Both the position numbers and the translations under genes were made by a program. Below, piece by piece: positions 1 through 9,733 of a DNA stretch of 64,000 nt. The notes beneath the pieces were generated by a model. It ran no database searches. It was not told where the DNA came from and saw only the letters and a list, made by a program, of their open reading frames with translations. The stretch lies in NCBI GenBank assembly GCA_022702705.1, contig JAKZJZ010000072.1:40373-104372 (forward strand), written 5' to 3'. The DNA comes from Papilionanthe hookeriana x Papilionanthe teres (Eukaryota > Streptophyta > Magnoliopsida > Asparagales > Orchidaceae). Positions within the stretch are counted from its first letter, which is position 1; each line of letters opens with the position of its first letter.

Positions 1-1
1 T

Positions 2-534
2 GGATTAATTTTTGCACTCTGCCAACTCTCTGAAGTTGAGGCTAGAGATGATGAAGAATGGGTGGAACCTATGAAACCACTCACAGCTGCCAGTATTAAG
101 AAATATGAATCTCATGAAGGGTGGAGATCAGGAGTGAGAAGTTATTTCACTCAGTCAAGTAGAGATATACCCTCTACTAGCTATGAACCTCTTGAGCCTA
201 CCACCCCTACCCTACAAGATCTGATGAAAGAATTAACCCTGCATAGGAGGAGTTTTGAGCAGTTTGGAGAGACAATGGGGAGAAGATTTGATCATTTTGA
301 TCAAAGGATTGATAATCCGGAGAGGAGACATGATTATGATAGTGAGTACTGCGGAGACATTCAGAGTATGAGATAGCATATCATGAAGCTGAACGTCGCT
401 ACAGGAGTGGAGATTTAGATGTCATCTTTCCATATTGCCCGAGGTATACTCAGTATCATCTTGCTCAGTCTTCTCAGCCTGCAGATCAAGGAGGGGATGA
501 TAATATAGTTTGGGACTTTGATGTTGAAGATTAG
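2..534 (+). pseudogene. C-terminal remnant of Athila-like post-integrase (env-like) ORF, frameshifted
   Basis: The frame is open from base 2, so the ORF enters from outside the window; the GTG at 62 is only an internal codon. It stays open to a stop at 374-376. Before that stop a second frame takes over: from about 346 it is open to a stop at 532-534 and reads as ordinary hydrophilic protein with a Tyr/Arg-rich stretch and an acidic C-terminus. Its own upstream stops lie at 340-345. The simplest reading is one ORF broken by a small indel between about 343 and 373. Residues around 40-90 (counting from base 62) form a charged, probably coiled-coil segment with heptad-like Leu/Phe/Met spacing. 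Position just upstream of the PPT and LTR fits the extra ORF that follows integrase in Athila elements; its role there is unsettled. No membrane segment is visible in this C-terminal part. The family call is inference from position and general character, not a database match. Confidence 0.6.
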
Positions 535-1843
535 GACTTTATTTGCTTTGTTTGTTTGATGTTAAGTTATTTTGAGGACTTTATATGTTTGTAATATTCA
601 GTACTTTATATTGTGAGACATTGGATGTTTGTTAGATTATTTGCTTGAATTGTTATAGTAGTTTAGATTTTGTTTCTGTGTTAGTTAATTGCATTTGTTT
701 TTATGTTAAATAGGATGTTAGTTTTCTTTAGTATGTTTTTATTTTATTGTTTTAAGTTTTTAATCTGTTAGTTCAATTGTTTTTAATATGTTAGTAATTC
801 ATATGTGTAGTATAGAGTTATTTTAATTGTTGTGTTTAATACTTATCTCAGATTTTATCCCTGTATTTTCTTTAAATTGTTATATATATATGGAGAATAC
901 TAACGAGTACGAGTTCAACGAAAAATGAAAAAGCTCGCAAAAATTTCAAAGAAAAAAGAAATACCTAAACTTCAAAGGTATGATTTATTTACTTTCCTTC
1001 TTTTTCATTATTTAGAATAGATATAAAAATTTAAGTTTGGGGGAGAGTAAAATACAAATTTAGTTATTAACTTGTTCTTAATTTCTATTTTCAAATTATT
1101 ATAAAATGATTTTTATAGCAAAATTTTCAATTTAATTTAATATGAATTATTTTATTTAATTATTATTAAAGGTTAAATGAAATATTTCTAGTGCTTTAAT
1201 TAATTAAATAGAATAAAATATTTGGTTAAAGGGAATAAGAATATAATAAACTATTTTTAGTAAGGAAAACTATATTCTAAAATTAAAATTCTTAAGTATT
1301 CAAGTGAAAAAGAAAAGATTGAAAATCAATGAAGTAAAAACTATGAAGTATATATAAACTAAGAAATATTTCTAAGTTTCAAATTTAGGAAGATGAAAAT
1401 GAAGTTCAAAATTATTAACAGGCTCTCCAGATACAGTAATCCTTATAAAAAAAAAAAAGAGGAGAAGCTTGAGGAGATGTCTTATCAAAAATTGGCTTCA
1501 TTTGAATTAACCTAAAGGGAAAAACTTAGATATTTTCAAACTTATGTTTATGGATTAGAATTTTACCTAATAGTGTTTTCTTGAATTTCTTATCATATGA
1601 ATATCTTAAGTAGTTATTCTTTTAAATATAGTCATTCCTGAAATGAATAGTAAGCTAGAAATCTTAGACCTGATAACTAAATAATTTATTTCTATAAGAT
1701 TAATTAAATTACATGAATTATTTTTATTTAACTTTATTATGATATTAATTAATCTAATTCATAGTTATATAAATTGAAAAATCTTATTATAAAACTCATT
1801 ATTTTTATGTAGTACTAAAATTACTTGAGGACAAGTAATAAAT
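535..1843 (+). other. AT-rich 3' untranslated region of the retroelement
   Basis: About 1.3 kb without a gene-like frame. It is strongly AT-rich, with poly-T, poly-A and TATA runs (for example around 881-892) and frequent stops in all frames. Long AT-rich spacers between the last ORF and the 3' LTR are usual in Athila/Tat elements. It contains one internal polypurine-tract-like word (1033-1047), listed separately. Confidence 0.65.
1033..1047 (+). other. Internal polypurine-tract-like sequence
   Basis: AAGTTTGGGGGAGAG at 1033-1047 shares the core AAGTTTGGGGG with the real PPT at 1844-1858 but is not followed by an LTR start. It may be a secondary plus-strand priming site or a relic of an ancestral PPT/LTR boundary. 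Confidence 0.45.
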
Positions 1844-1858
1844 AAGTTTGGGGGATTT
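1844..1858 (+). other. Polypurine tract (plus-strand primer)
   Basis: AAGTTTGGGGGATTT lies directly before the LTR start TGATCACTG. In LTR retrotransposons this purine run survives RNase H cleavage and primes plus-strand DNA. The AAGTTTGGGGG core is typical of plant Athila/Tat elements. Its position fixes the 5' end of the LTR. Confidence 0.8.
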
Positions 1859-2036
1859 TGATCACTGAAAATTTTATTAAGAAATTCATACCTATTTTTG
1901 ATGAAATTGCACTTTAAAGAAAGGTATTTTCTTTATTTTATTGCAGGAATGGAGAATTTAGGTGATAAAAGCAAAAAATCATAACAAGGAGCGAATTTGG
2001 AGCAAAAAGGAAGAAAATAATGAAATTTGTGCTGAG

Positions 2037-2209
2037 TCGCCGACGGCGAGATCGAGCCCGCCGACGGCGAGGCTACGAGGAGACAATTCGAAGGAATTAT
2101 AAGCTGTCTCGCCGACGGTCGAGCTCGAGCCCGTCGACGGCGAGCTAGCGCGGTTGAAGATCTTCAGAAGCCTCGCCGACAACGAAGGTAGTTCGTCGCC
2201 GACAGCGAG
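2037..2209 (+). repeat. GC-rich CGCCGACGGCGAG motif cluster in U3
   Basis: Six related copies of a partly self-complementary motif occur near 2038-2050, 2059-2071, 2110-2123, 2131-2144, 2171-2187 and 2196-2209. The first two are identical and the rest diverge. The cluster is CpG-rich within an AT-rich LTR and lies about 85-250 bp upstream of the TATA box, where LTR enhancer elements would sit. Function is inferred from position only. Confidence 0.6.
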
Positions 2210-2290
2210 CTAGTTCAAATGGCGTAGATACATTGAACCTGGATACTTTTTGAAGAGATGCTTACACACCTCTTGGTCCTTTGCTCACCT

Positions 2291-2300
2291 CTATATATAG
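2291..2300 (+). promoter_or_regulatory. LTR TATA box
   Basis: CTATATATAG is a good plant TATA box. It sits about 430 bp into the LTR, and transcription (start of R) would be expected near 2320-2330. No transcript data are available here. Confidence 0.6.
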
Positions 2301-2332
2301 AGGCCGAAATTCAGCTTATAAGTGTTTTTTAA

Positions 2333-2380
2333 TGTGTGTTTTAGTGTGTGTTTTAGTGTGTGTTTTAGTGTGTGTTAATT
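2333..2380 (+). repeat. 12-bp minisatellite TGTGTGTTTTAG
   Basis: Three exact tandem copies of TGTGTGTTTTAG are followed by a decayed fourth, immediately downstream of the expected transcription start. It would lie in the R region or leader of the retroelement RNA. Confidence 0.85.
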
Positions 2381-2420
2381 GGTGTTATTGGGTGTTAAGT
2401 GTTATAAGTGTGTTATTTTC

Positions 2421-2466
2421 AGTCTTTAGTGAGTCTTTAGTGAGTTAGTGAGTTTTTAGTGAGTCT
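2421..2466 (+). repeat. Short GTGAGTCTTTA/GTGAGTT tandem repeats in the LTR
   Basis: The words AGTCTTTAGTGAG and GTTAGTGAG repeat several times in 46 bp, probably derived from the same slippage-prone stretch as the TGTGTTTTAG minisatellite just upstream. Confidence 0.6.
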
Positions 2467-3461
2467 TGTCTGTCTTGGAAGGAAGAGTCGAAAGGAACTG
2501 CGAGGAGTCCGCTTAGGGATAAATCGAGATAAGTATTTGTATTTATTGTTTTTAACTTTAAATGAAATCATGCTTAGTTTAGTTCTCATGCATTTCGAGT
2601 AGTTTATTAGTCTTTCTCCTCGTTTATGAAATTAAGTGATTGGATGAACTTAAAATAGACGTACTTTTATATATTAATAAATTGTGATAATTTTTACTTA
2701 AAACTTAATTTACTTTCAACTGGCCATTTGATTTGTTAAAATGTGTTGATTATCAACTATATTAAAAATTACATCCGATATTCGAGGAATTCAAAAGCCT
2801 TGGAAGGAAGGTGCAAATAAATAGGGAAATAATATCGTCGGGCGTAGAATTGAGCATTTTAGTGTGATGGACTAAAATATTCAATTCGGTCCTATTGTTT
2901 GAGAGCCGAAGTGTAGATGTTAGCCCTCGGGCGAGGGGAACGTGGGAGCTGCGAAGTGGCGATCGGTATCCTCCCGACTTAGCCGCAGATTCAGTAATCA
3001 AACAAAGGATTAGTCAATATTCTTTACACCTGGACCAAAGGGTAAAGAATAGGAATGCTCCTATTTGTCACAATACCTTAAAATTATCTATTTAAATTCA
3101 TCCATCACTTAAATTTCTAAACAAAGGGGAAAGATACTTTTTCTGAATAGTTAAGACTTATTTAGCAATTAGTTTAATTTCCTGCACTTTCAATACGTAT
3201 TAATTTTCTACTTAGTTAAGTTACCTAATTGAAATACTTAGTTTACTTTATTGCACTTAAATTTAGAATTCTAAATTTTTGTATACTATTATTATTATTA
3301 TTTTAAAATTAGTTGTTATTTAATTTTCTCTTTCCCTACGGGATCGATAACCGAGACTCCACTAGAGCCCCGTATTACTTGATGCGATACGTATACTTGC
3401 GCAGCATCCACAACATAAACGATTACAATTTTATACATATAATATAGCGGGGTCAAGTTTT

Positions 3462-3473
3462 TGGCGTCGTTGC
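3462..3473 (+). other. Primer-binding site, tRNA-Asp type
   Basis: TGGCGTCGTTGC matches the first 12 bases of the Athila/Tat tRNA-Asp PBS except one C-to-T change. It is preceded by AGTTTT, also typical of the family. The match stops at 3473, where AT-rich leader follows, so the usual 18-nt PBS is incomplete. Confidence 0.75.
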
Positions 3474-3512
3474 AATTAAATTAAAAATATCATAATATAA
3501 AATTGTGGGTCA

Positions 3513-3568
3513 AGAGACTAAGAGATATTTTGAGAGAAGGAGAGAAGAGATATTTTGAGAGAGGGAGA

Positions 3569-3616
<48 letters not shown>

Positions 3617-6600
3617 ATTATGAGATAGGTCTAAAGAACAAGAGTGATAGAGAGGGAGAGTGAGAAGGAGAGCATGGGAGGGGAGTGAGAGAGAGAGAGA
3701 GATAGGAGAAAGAGATGGAGATGAGGGAGGAGAAAAGCAAGAAGGAAATGTAGAGCAAGGAAGGTAAATAAAGTGAGAGAGAGAAAAAGTGACAGAAGGT
3801 ATGAGCTTGAAAAAAAGGAGGGAGGACATCAAGGAGAGCAACGGTGATAGAAAGAAAGACAGAGAAAATTAGAGAGGGGGGAGAAAGCGTGGCAGAGAGA
3901 GCGGAAGAGAGGGAGAGGGGGTTGGATTGGGGTGGGAAAGGGGGTGGGAGAGGGAGATAGAGAGGGGGAAGTTAGAACGCATAGATTAGGGCAAGGAAAA
4001 AAGGAGATATAGAATATATGGAGAGAGATGGATGGTGGGTGAGAGAGAGAGAGATACAGGGTGGAAGAGAGACTGAGTGATGGTTGGAGAAAAGGATTGA
4101 GTAAAGTGATATGAGAGAGAGATAGAAGAGAGCAAGAGAGAGTGTGTGAGATGGAAAGAGAGAAGGATAGAGAGAAAGAGAAAGGAAAAGTGATAAGTGA
4201 TAAATAGAGAAAAGAAAAGAGAGGGAGATTGTGAGAAAGAAAGAGAAAGTGGGTGGGAGTGAGAGAGTTGAAGAGTATGAGTGAGAGAGGAAATGAGAGT
4301 GAGAGAGAAGAGAGAGCGAATGAAGAATATTAGAGAACAAGAGTGAGAAAAATGAGTGTGGGTGAGAGCAAATAAAAGAAGAGCTCCATGAGTGTGTGTG
4401 AGTGAGAAAGATGGAGAGTACAAGTGAGGAAGGGAGGAAAGCAAGGGAAACAAAGAGTGATAGTGAGAGTGGGAGAGAGAGGAGCAAGAGAGAGAGTGAG
4501 ATGGGGGAGAGAGAGTGAGAGAGAGATGAAGAGATGATGAAAAAAGGGACGAAGAAGGAGAGATGGAGAGAGAGAGAGAGAGAGAGAGGGAGAGGAAGAG
4601 TGAGGGAGAGAGGGGAGTGAGAGATATAATGAAAAGTGATCTTGTGGGCGAGATTGAGGGAGTCAGAGATAGGGAAAGAAGGAGAGAGATAATTGAAAGA
4701 GAGAAAGAGAGGAAGAGAAAAGGATAGAAAAGAGAAAAGAGAGAGATGTAAATACAAAGTGGGGTAGAGATTGAGAGATTGATAGTGAGTGGGAGAGAGA
4801 AAAAGTGAGAGTGAGAGAGTTAATGTAGAAAAAAGAGAAAGAGAGTGTGGGAAAGGGTAGGGAGATAAGAGCGTGCAAGAGAGAAAGTGAGAATGAAAGA
4901 GAGGGAGAGAGAGGGAGAGAGAAAGTAAGAGCTAACAAGAGAGAGAATGAGAGAGAAGAGAGAGTGACAGAGAGGGAGAGAGAAAGATAAAGTCAAATTT
5001 ATGGATGGGGAGAGATTCGAGTGAAAGAGAGAGAGAGGTGATGAGATAGAGGGAGGGAGAGGAAAGGTGTGAGAGAGAGGGGAGAAAAGAGAAGAGCGAT
5101 ATATATATCAAAGTGAGGGTAAGATAGAGAGTTAAGGAGAGAATGAGAGAGAGAGTAAGAGATAAAAGAGAGACAGAGATGTAGAAACAAGCGAGAGTAG
5201 AGAGTGAGTATAAGAGAGAGAAGAGTGATAGTGTGTGTGTGAGAGTGGGAGAGAGGGAAAGTAGAGACGGTGAAATAGAAAGGGAGAGGGGGAAGGAGGA
5301 ATGAGAGATCGAGTGAGGGAGAAAGATGGACGAAATGGAAGATATATGAAGAGAGTGGGAGAGAGAGAAGATGGAAGAAAGGATGAGAGAGAGGGTGAGA
5401 GAGGGAAGAGAGCAATACAAAATATTTGATAGATAGAGGGAGGGACAGAGAAAGAGGGAAGAGGGAGAGAGAGAGAGGGAGGGAAATAGATGTAGAGATA
5501 TGGATGGTATGAAAGAAAGAGTGAGAGTTTGTGTGAGAGATAGAGATAGAGGGTGTGAGTGAGTGAGAGAGAGATTGATGTGAGAGGGAGAGAAATACGG
5601 TGAGAAGAGTAAGGGAGGGAGAGAGAGAGAATGGAGATATAAAAGAGAGCAGAATATAAAGAGAGTGAAAGAGGAAGTGAGGGAGAATGAATGAGAAAAA
5701 GAGAAGAGACAACGAAGACTGAGGGAGGGAGTGAGCACGATGGAGAGCGAGATAAAGATTATGAGAGAAACTGATAGTAAGAGAAAGAGTGGGAGGAAGG
5801 AAGAGAGTTGGAAAGGGAGATAGAGAAGAGTGACAAATGCAAGCAACTTTAAGCATAGAGAAGTAAGAAAGATTCAAAGAGAAGGGATAATGGGATGGAG
5901 ACATTAAGAGAAAAAAAAAGAGAGAGATAGAAAGAAACTGGGAGAAGGAGAGAAAGGGATCAAGGTGTGAGTGAGAGAGAGTGAGAAAAGAGAGAGTAAA
6001 ATCTAGAGATGGGAGAGCAGGAGAGGAGATTGTGATTGAGCAAGTGTAGGAACAACAAGAGAGTGTGTGAGAGAAAGGGAGAGAAATAGAACGAGCAAAT
6101 AATGAGCGAGAGAGAGGGAGGGAGAGAGAGGGAAAGCTGAAGGAGAGACAAAGTGAGTAAGTGAGAGAGGGTAAAAGAGAGAGCGAGTGAGATAGATAAA
6201 GATAGAAGTAAAGAGAGAGGGAGGAAGGAAGAGAAAGGCTGAGAGGAAGGAGAGAACCAGAGAGAGTTTGAGAGAAAAAAATGAGAAAATAAGTTGGAGA
6301 GAGAGAGAAAGAGAAAAAGAAATTGTGATATGGAAGGTGTGCGTAAGAGAAAGAATGAGAGAGAAAGGGAGAAAGTAAGAGGGTAAGAAAGGGTTGAGAG
6401 AGAGAATGAGCAAGAGATAAAAAGAGGAGTGGTAGAAATAGATCAATAAAGTGGTAGAAGATAGTGAGTAGCAGAGAGAGAGAGAGGTAACGAACGAGGA
6501 AGGGAGAGAGAATGAGAGAATAAGGAATGAGAGTGAGATTGAGCAAGTGAAGAGAAAGATGAGAAAGAGAGAGAACATGAGAGTAGCACGTTGGAAGAGA

Positions 6601-7461
6601 AAAATGGAAAAGAGAGAGAGAGCAATAAAGTAGCATGGTAAGAGAGTGATGACAAGAGAGAAATACAAAGAAGGATTAAGAGAAAGTGAGAGAGTGAGGG
6701 AGGGAGCAAGGTGAGAGGAAGAAATGGAAGGAGAGAGTGAAAGATTTAGAGATCGTACAAGATAACTATAGAAAGAGAGAAGTATGTAGAGGGAGAACAA
6801 ATAATGTGAGAAAGAGCATGAAAGAATGACTGAGATAATAGAGAGAGACGGAGAGATGAAGAGGTTGATAGAGAGATAGATAGAGAGGTTTAAGTGGTTA
6901 GAAAGTGAGAAATGGGAGAGGAGAGAGACAACAAGAGCAGTAGGGTGAAAGAGAGGGAGATTGAAATAGGTGGAGTGAGGGAGAAAATAGAGTAAGAAAA
7001 AGATAGAACAAGTTAGGGCACTGGAGGTAAATTGAGAATAGCTAGGGAGACTGAGAGAGGGACAAATGGAGGGCATGAGAGAGAGGGACGAAGAAAGAAT
7101 GAGATAAGGAAAAAGTGTTTGAGAGATAGAGAGAAGGAAAAAAAAGAGAAATTGAGAAAGATAGAAGGGAGAGAGTTGCAGGTGAGTGAGAGCGAGATAG
7201 CAAGGTTCCTGAGAGAGGGATGGAAAGAGTGACTGAGAGATATAGGAAGCGAGAAAGAGGAAGTGAGAAGTGTGTGAGAAAGAGCTTGAAAGAAAGAGGG
7301 AGTAAGGGAGATACAGATGAAGAGGCAAATAAAAACTGTGTATGAGAGGTGAGGCAAATGGAAAGAGTTACAAGATGAGAGGAGAAGAGAGAAAGCGGAA
7401 GGGTGTGATTCAAGAGCAGAGGAGAAAAGAAAGAGAAAGAACAAAATGGCAGAAAGAGAGA
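3513..7461 (+). repeat. Purine block 1
   Basis: The + strand is GA-rich with an (AT)n tract at 3571-3609. This block is the left arm of the 13 kb duplicated segment; its homologue is 50451-54330. It includes the word GCTCCATGAGTGTGTGTG near 4383-4400, a reverse-complement relative of CATGGAGC words in pyrimidine blocks. GCAACTTTAAGC near 5843 and AGAAGTAAGAAAGATTCAAA near 5859 have inverted relatives at about 32230-32275 and 43255-43295. Confidence 0.85.
3571..3609. repeat. (AT)n tract, copy 1 of the duplication
   Basis: 39 bp of alternating AT in otherwise GA-rich sequence. The homologous tract at 50484-50503 is about 20 bp. Confidence 0.9.
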
Positions 7462-7481
7462 TCTTGATCAGTCTCTCTTTC
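7452..7481. repeat. Strand-switch palindrome 1 (purine to pyrimidine)
   Basis: The left arm GAAAGAGAGA (7452-7461) and right arm TCTCTCTTTC (7472-7481) are perfect inverted complements around the 10-base loop TCTTGATCAG. The same 30 bp recurs exactly at 54321-54350. Confidence 0.85.
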
Positions 7482-8233
7482 TCTCTTGCTATATCTCCCT
7501 CTATCATCTCTCTCCCTTTTCTATCCCTCTCTTCTTCTGCTCTCTCACTCACTTTTTTCCTCTATCTCTCCATCTCTCTCACCATCTATCTACATCTCTA
7601 CCTCTCATTCTCATTGTCACTCTTTCCCTCTCTCTTCTCTGGCTCACTTTTCTTTTTCTCTCTCATTTCCCCTATCTCTCTCATTCCCTTTCTTCTCTAA
7701 TTTTTATTCTTTCTCACACATTTTCTCTCATTGCTCTCTCTATGTTCCCCTCTCTCTCACCCATTCTCCTTCTGTCTCACACATTTTCTTAATCTCTATC
7801 TTGATTTCAATTTATCTCTCTATTTCCCTCCCAAATGCTCTAACTTAATTTTTGATTCACACTTTTTCTCTCCCTAATCTTTCCCTCTTTCAATTTCTTT
7901 CTTTCCTCTCTCTTTCACAGTGTTTTTATTTCGCACACACTCTCCCTCTCTCTCCTATCCTTATCTCTCAATTCTCTCTTTCACACACACTGTCCTTCTC
8001 TCTCATACTCTCCACCACATCTCTCAATCTTCACACCCTCTCTTTATCTTCTCTTAATTCTCTCTTTCTATCTATTTTGTTCCCACTTCTTAATCTCTCT
8101 CCCTTTTTTCTAACATTTCGCCCTCTCTCCATATCTTCTAGACTCTCTCTGATTTTGGATCTCTCTCTTACCTATCTCCCTCTCCCTTTCTATTTACACA
8201 CTATCTCTCTCTCTCTCTCACTCACCCTGCTTT

Positions 8234-8234
<1 letters not shown>

Positions 8235-8266
<32 letters not shown>
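8235..8266 (-). repeat. (CT)16 microsatellite
   Basis: Follows CTGCTTTG. The homologous site near 55090 has a shorter, interrupted run, so the tract expanded or contracted after duplication. Confidence 0.85.
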
Positions 8267-8269
<3 letters not shown>

Positions 8270-9733
8270 CTTGCTTTCTTTTTCTCTCTTTCCCTCGCTC
8301 TCTCCCTCTCAGCCTCACTCTCCTACTCACACACCCTCTCCTTCTCCCCATCCCTATCTTGAAGTCTCTGTCTCTATATCTCTCCCTCGCTCTCCCTCTC
8401 ACTTACTCCCTCATCTTTCTCTCTCTTGATGTCTATCTTTCTCCTTCATCTCTCTTTCTCTCTCCCTCACTCTATCTCTTTTTCATCATTCCCTCTCTCC
8501 CACTATCTATTTTACTTTCTCTTATCTTATTTTATCCCCTCCCTTTCTCACACATACACTCCCTCTCACTATTCTCTTTCTCTCTTCCTATCTCTCACAC
8601 AAGCACTCTCTCACACTCCTTTCTCTCGTTTGCTTGCTCTCTCTATCTAATCTATCCTTTTGTTCTCACACTCCCTCACTCTCTCCCTATCTCTCTCTCT
8701 TTTCCCTCTCTCTTTATATAACTTTCTTGTTATTTCTCGCTTTCTATTTCTCTCTTCTTCTATTTATCTCCCCTCACTTTCTCCCTCTCTTTTTGCAACA
8801 TTCTTTATCCTTCACTTTCACTCACTCCATTCTCTTATCATTTCTCTCCCTACTCCTCTCTCTCTCTTTCCTTCTCACTTCCTCTAAATGCCACCTTCTC
8901 CCTCTTCCTCTCCCCCTCTGTTGCTCTCTCTACCTTCCTCCATCTTTCTCGCACTCTCTCCCTCTCTCTCATCTCTCACTCTCTATATTCCATGTTTCTC
9001 ATTCTTTCATTCTCTCTCATTCTTCTCTTTCGATCTCACTTTCTCTCCCTCACTCTCTCTCTATCTCTCCAATTTCTTCCACCCTCTCCCACTCTCCCTC
9101 TCTCTTACTCCCACTCCCTCTCTCTCACTCCTACTCTCTCTTCTCTTTTCCGGTTCTCTCCACAATCCCCCTCTCATCATTTCTCATCATTTTTTCCCTT
9201 ACTCTTTCTCTCTAATTCTATTTTTCCCTGTTTATATCTCTCAAACTCTCTTTCCATTCAAATATCAATCTCTTTTTCACTCTCTCACCCTCTCTTTCTC
9301 TCATACCATCTCTCTCTCATCCAATAACTCTCTTGCTCTCTTTAACTTCTCTTTATCTCATCTTTATATTCCCTCGCTTCTTCTTCATCTCCCTCGCACT
9401 CTTTCTTTCACTCATTATCTCTCCCTCTCATGTCCTCCATCTCTTCCTTTCTCATGGATCTCTTCTCTTTCTCTATCTCTCTCTCACTCTTTTATTTCTC
9501 TCTCGTTCTCTCTACCTCCATCTCACTCTCGTTCTCCCTCTCCCTCCCTCGTTTCATTTGCCCTTTCTTCCTCCTTTCAGTCTCACATTTCCTACTAGTC
9601 TCTCTTAGGAATTATCTCTCTTTCTCTCACTCTCCTCACTCACTCCTCATATCTATTCTACTTATTGCACAATCCCTCCCTCCCTTTCTCTCTCCTCTCC
9701 TCTCCTTTCCCTTAATATTTGCCTTACTCATTC

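Larger units (their letters stand above)
1859..3455 (+). repeat. Long terminal repeat (about 1.6 kb)
   Basis: The LTR starts with TG at 1859, immediately after the PPT, and ends with CA at 3454-3455, six bases before the PBS. The 1597 bp length is usual for Athila-type LTRs. Inside are a GC-rich motif cluster (2037-2209), a TATA box (2291-2300), a 12-bp minisatellite (2333-2380), a GTGAGTCTTTA repeat (2421-2466) and a GC-rich island (about 2905-2990). The last 120 bp include CCTACGGGATCGATAACCGA and later GTATACTTGCGC, resembling the conserved 3' end of plant Athila/Tat/Ogre LTRs. The second LTR is not in the window, so the ends cannot be confirmed by LTR-LTR comparison. A few short ORFs on either strand here are not gene-like. 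Confidence 0.8.
1..3510 (+). mobile_element. Truncated Athila/Tat-like LTR retrotransposon (3' part)
   Basis: Seen: in order, an ORF remnant, an AT-rich untranslated region, a polypurine tract ending in GGGGGATTTT, an LTR opening with TGATCACTG and closing with GGTCA, a spacer AGTTTT, and TGGCGTCGTTGC. Family knowledge: plant Athila/Tat Ty3/gypsy elements use a tRNA-Asp PBS beginning TGGCGCCGTTGC, often preceded by AGTTTT, and a PPT with AAGTTTGGGGG. They also carry an extra ORF after integrase and long LTRs. The left side runs off the window. The right side stops about 37 bp after the PBS, where satellite DNA starts. No gag, protease, reverse transcriptase or integrase lies in the window. 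The element is not autonomous as seen. Confidence 0.85.

Noticed and set aside
62..376. A complete small protein gene starting at 62
   Set aside because: The start there is GTG and the same frame is open upstream to the window edge; it is an internal part of a larger ORF.
881..892. TATATATATAT as a promoter of an unknown gene
   Set aside because: It is followed by AT-rich sequence without an ORF and lies in the untranslated region of the retroelement.
1979..2182. Short minus-strand ORF over the GC-rich LTR motifs
   Set aside because: It lies within the LTR U3, is built on the CGCCGACGGCGAG repeats and has no gene-like context.
2762..3095. Overlapping short ORFs on both strands in the LTR
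   Set aside because: They lie inside the LTR, overlap antisense, and are no longer than expected by chance in a GC-richer island.
1859..3455. Solo LTR
   Set aside because: Internal element sequence (PPT and ORF remnant) lies directly on the left and a PBS on the right, and no target-site duplication flanks the LTR.
4932..7328. Several overlapping long minus-strand ORFs (hundreds of codons, Leu/Ser/Phe-rich) as membrane proteins
   Set aside because: They are the translation of CT repeats in more than one frame at once, have no domain, no sequence change typical of coding DNA, and shift frame in the duplicate copy at 50451-54330.
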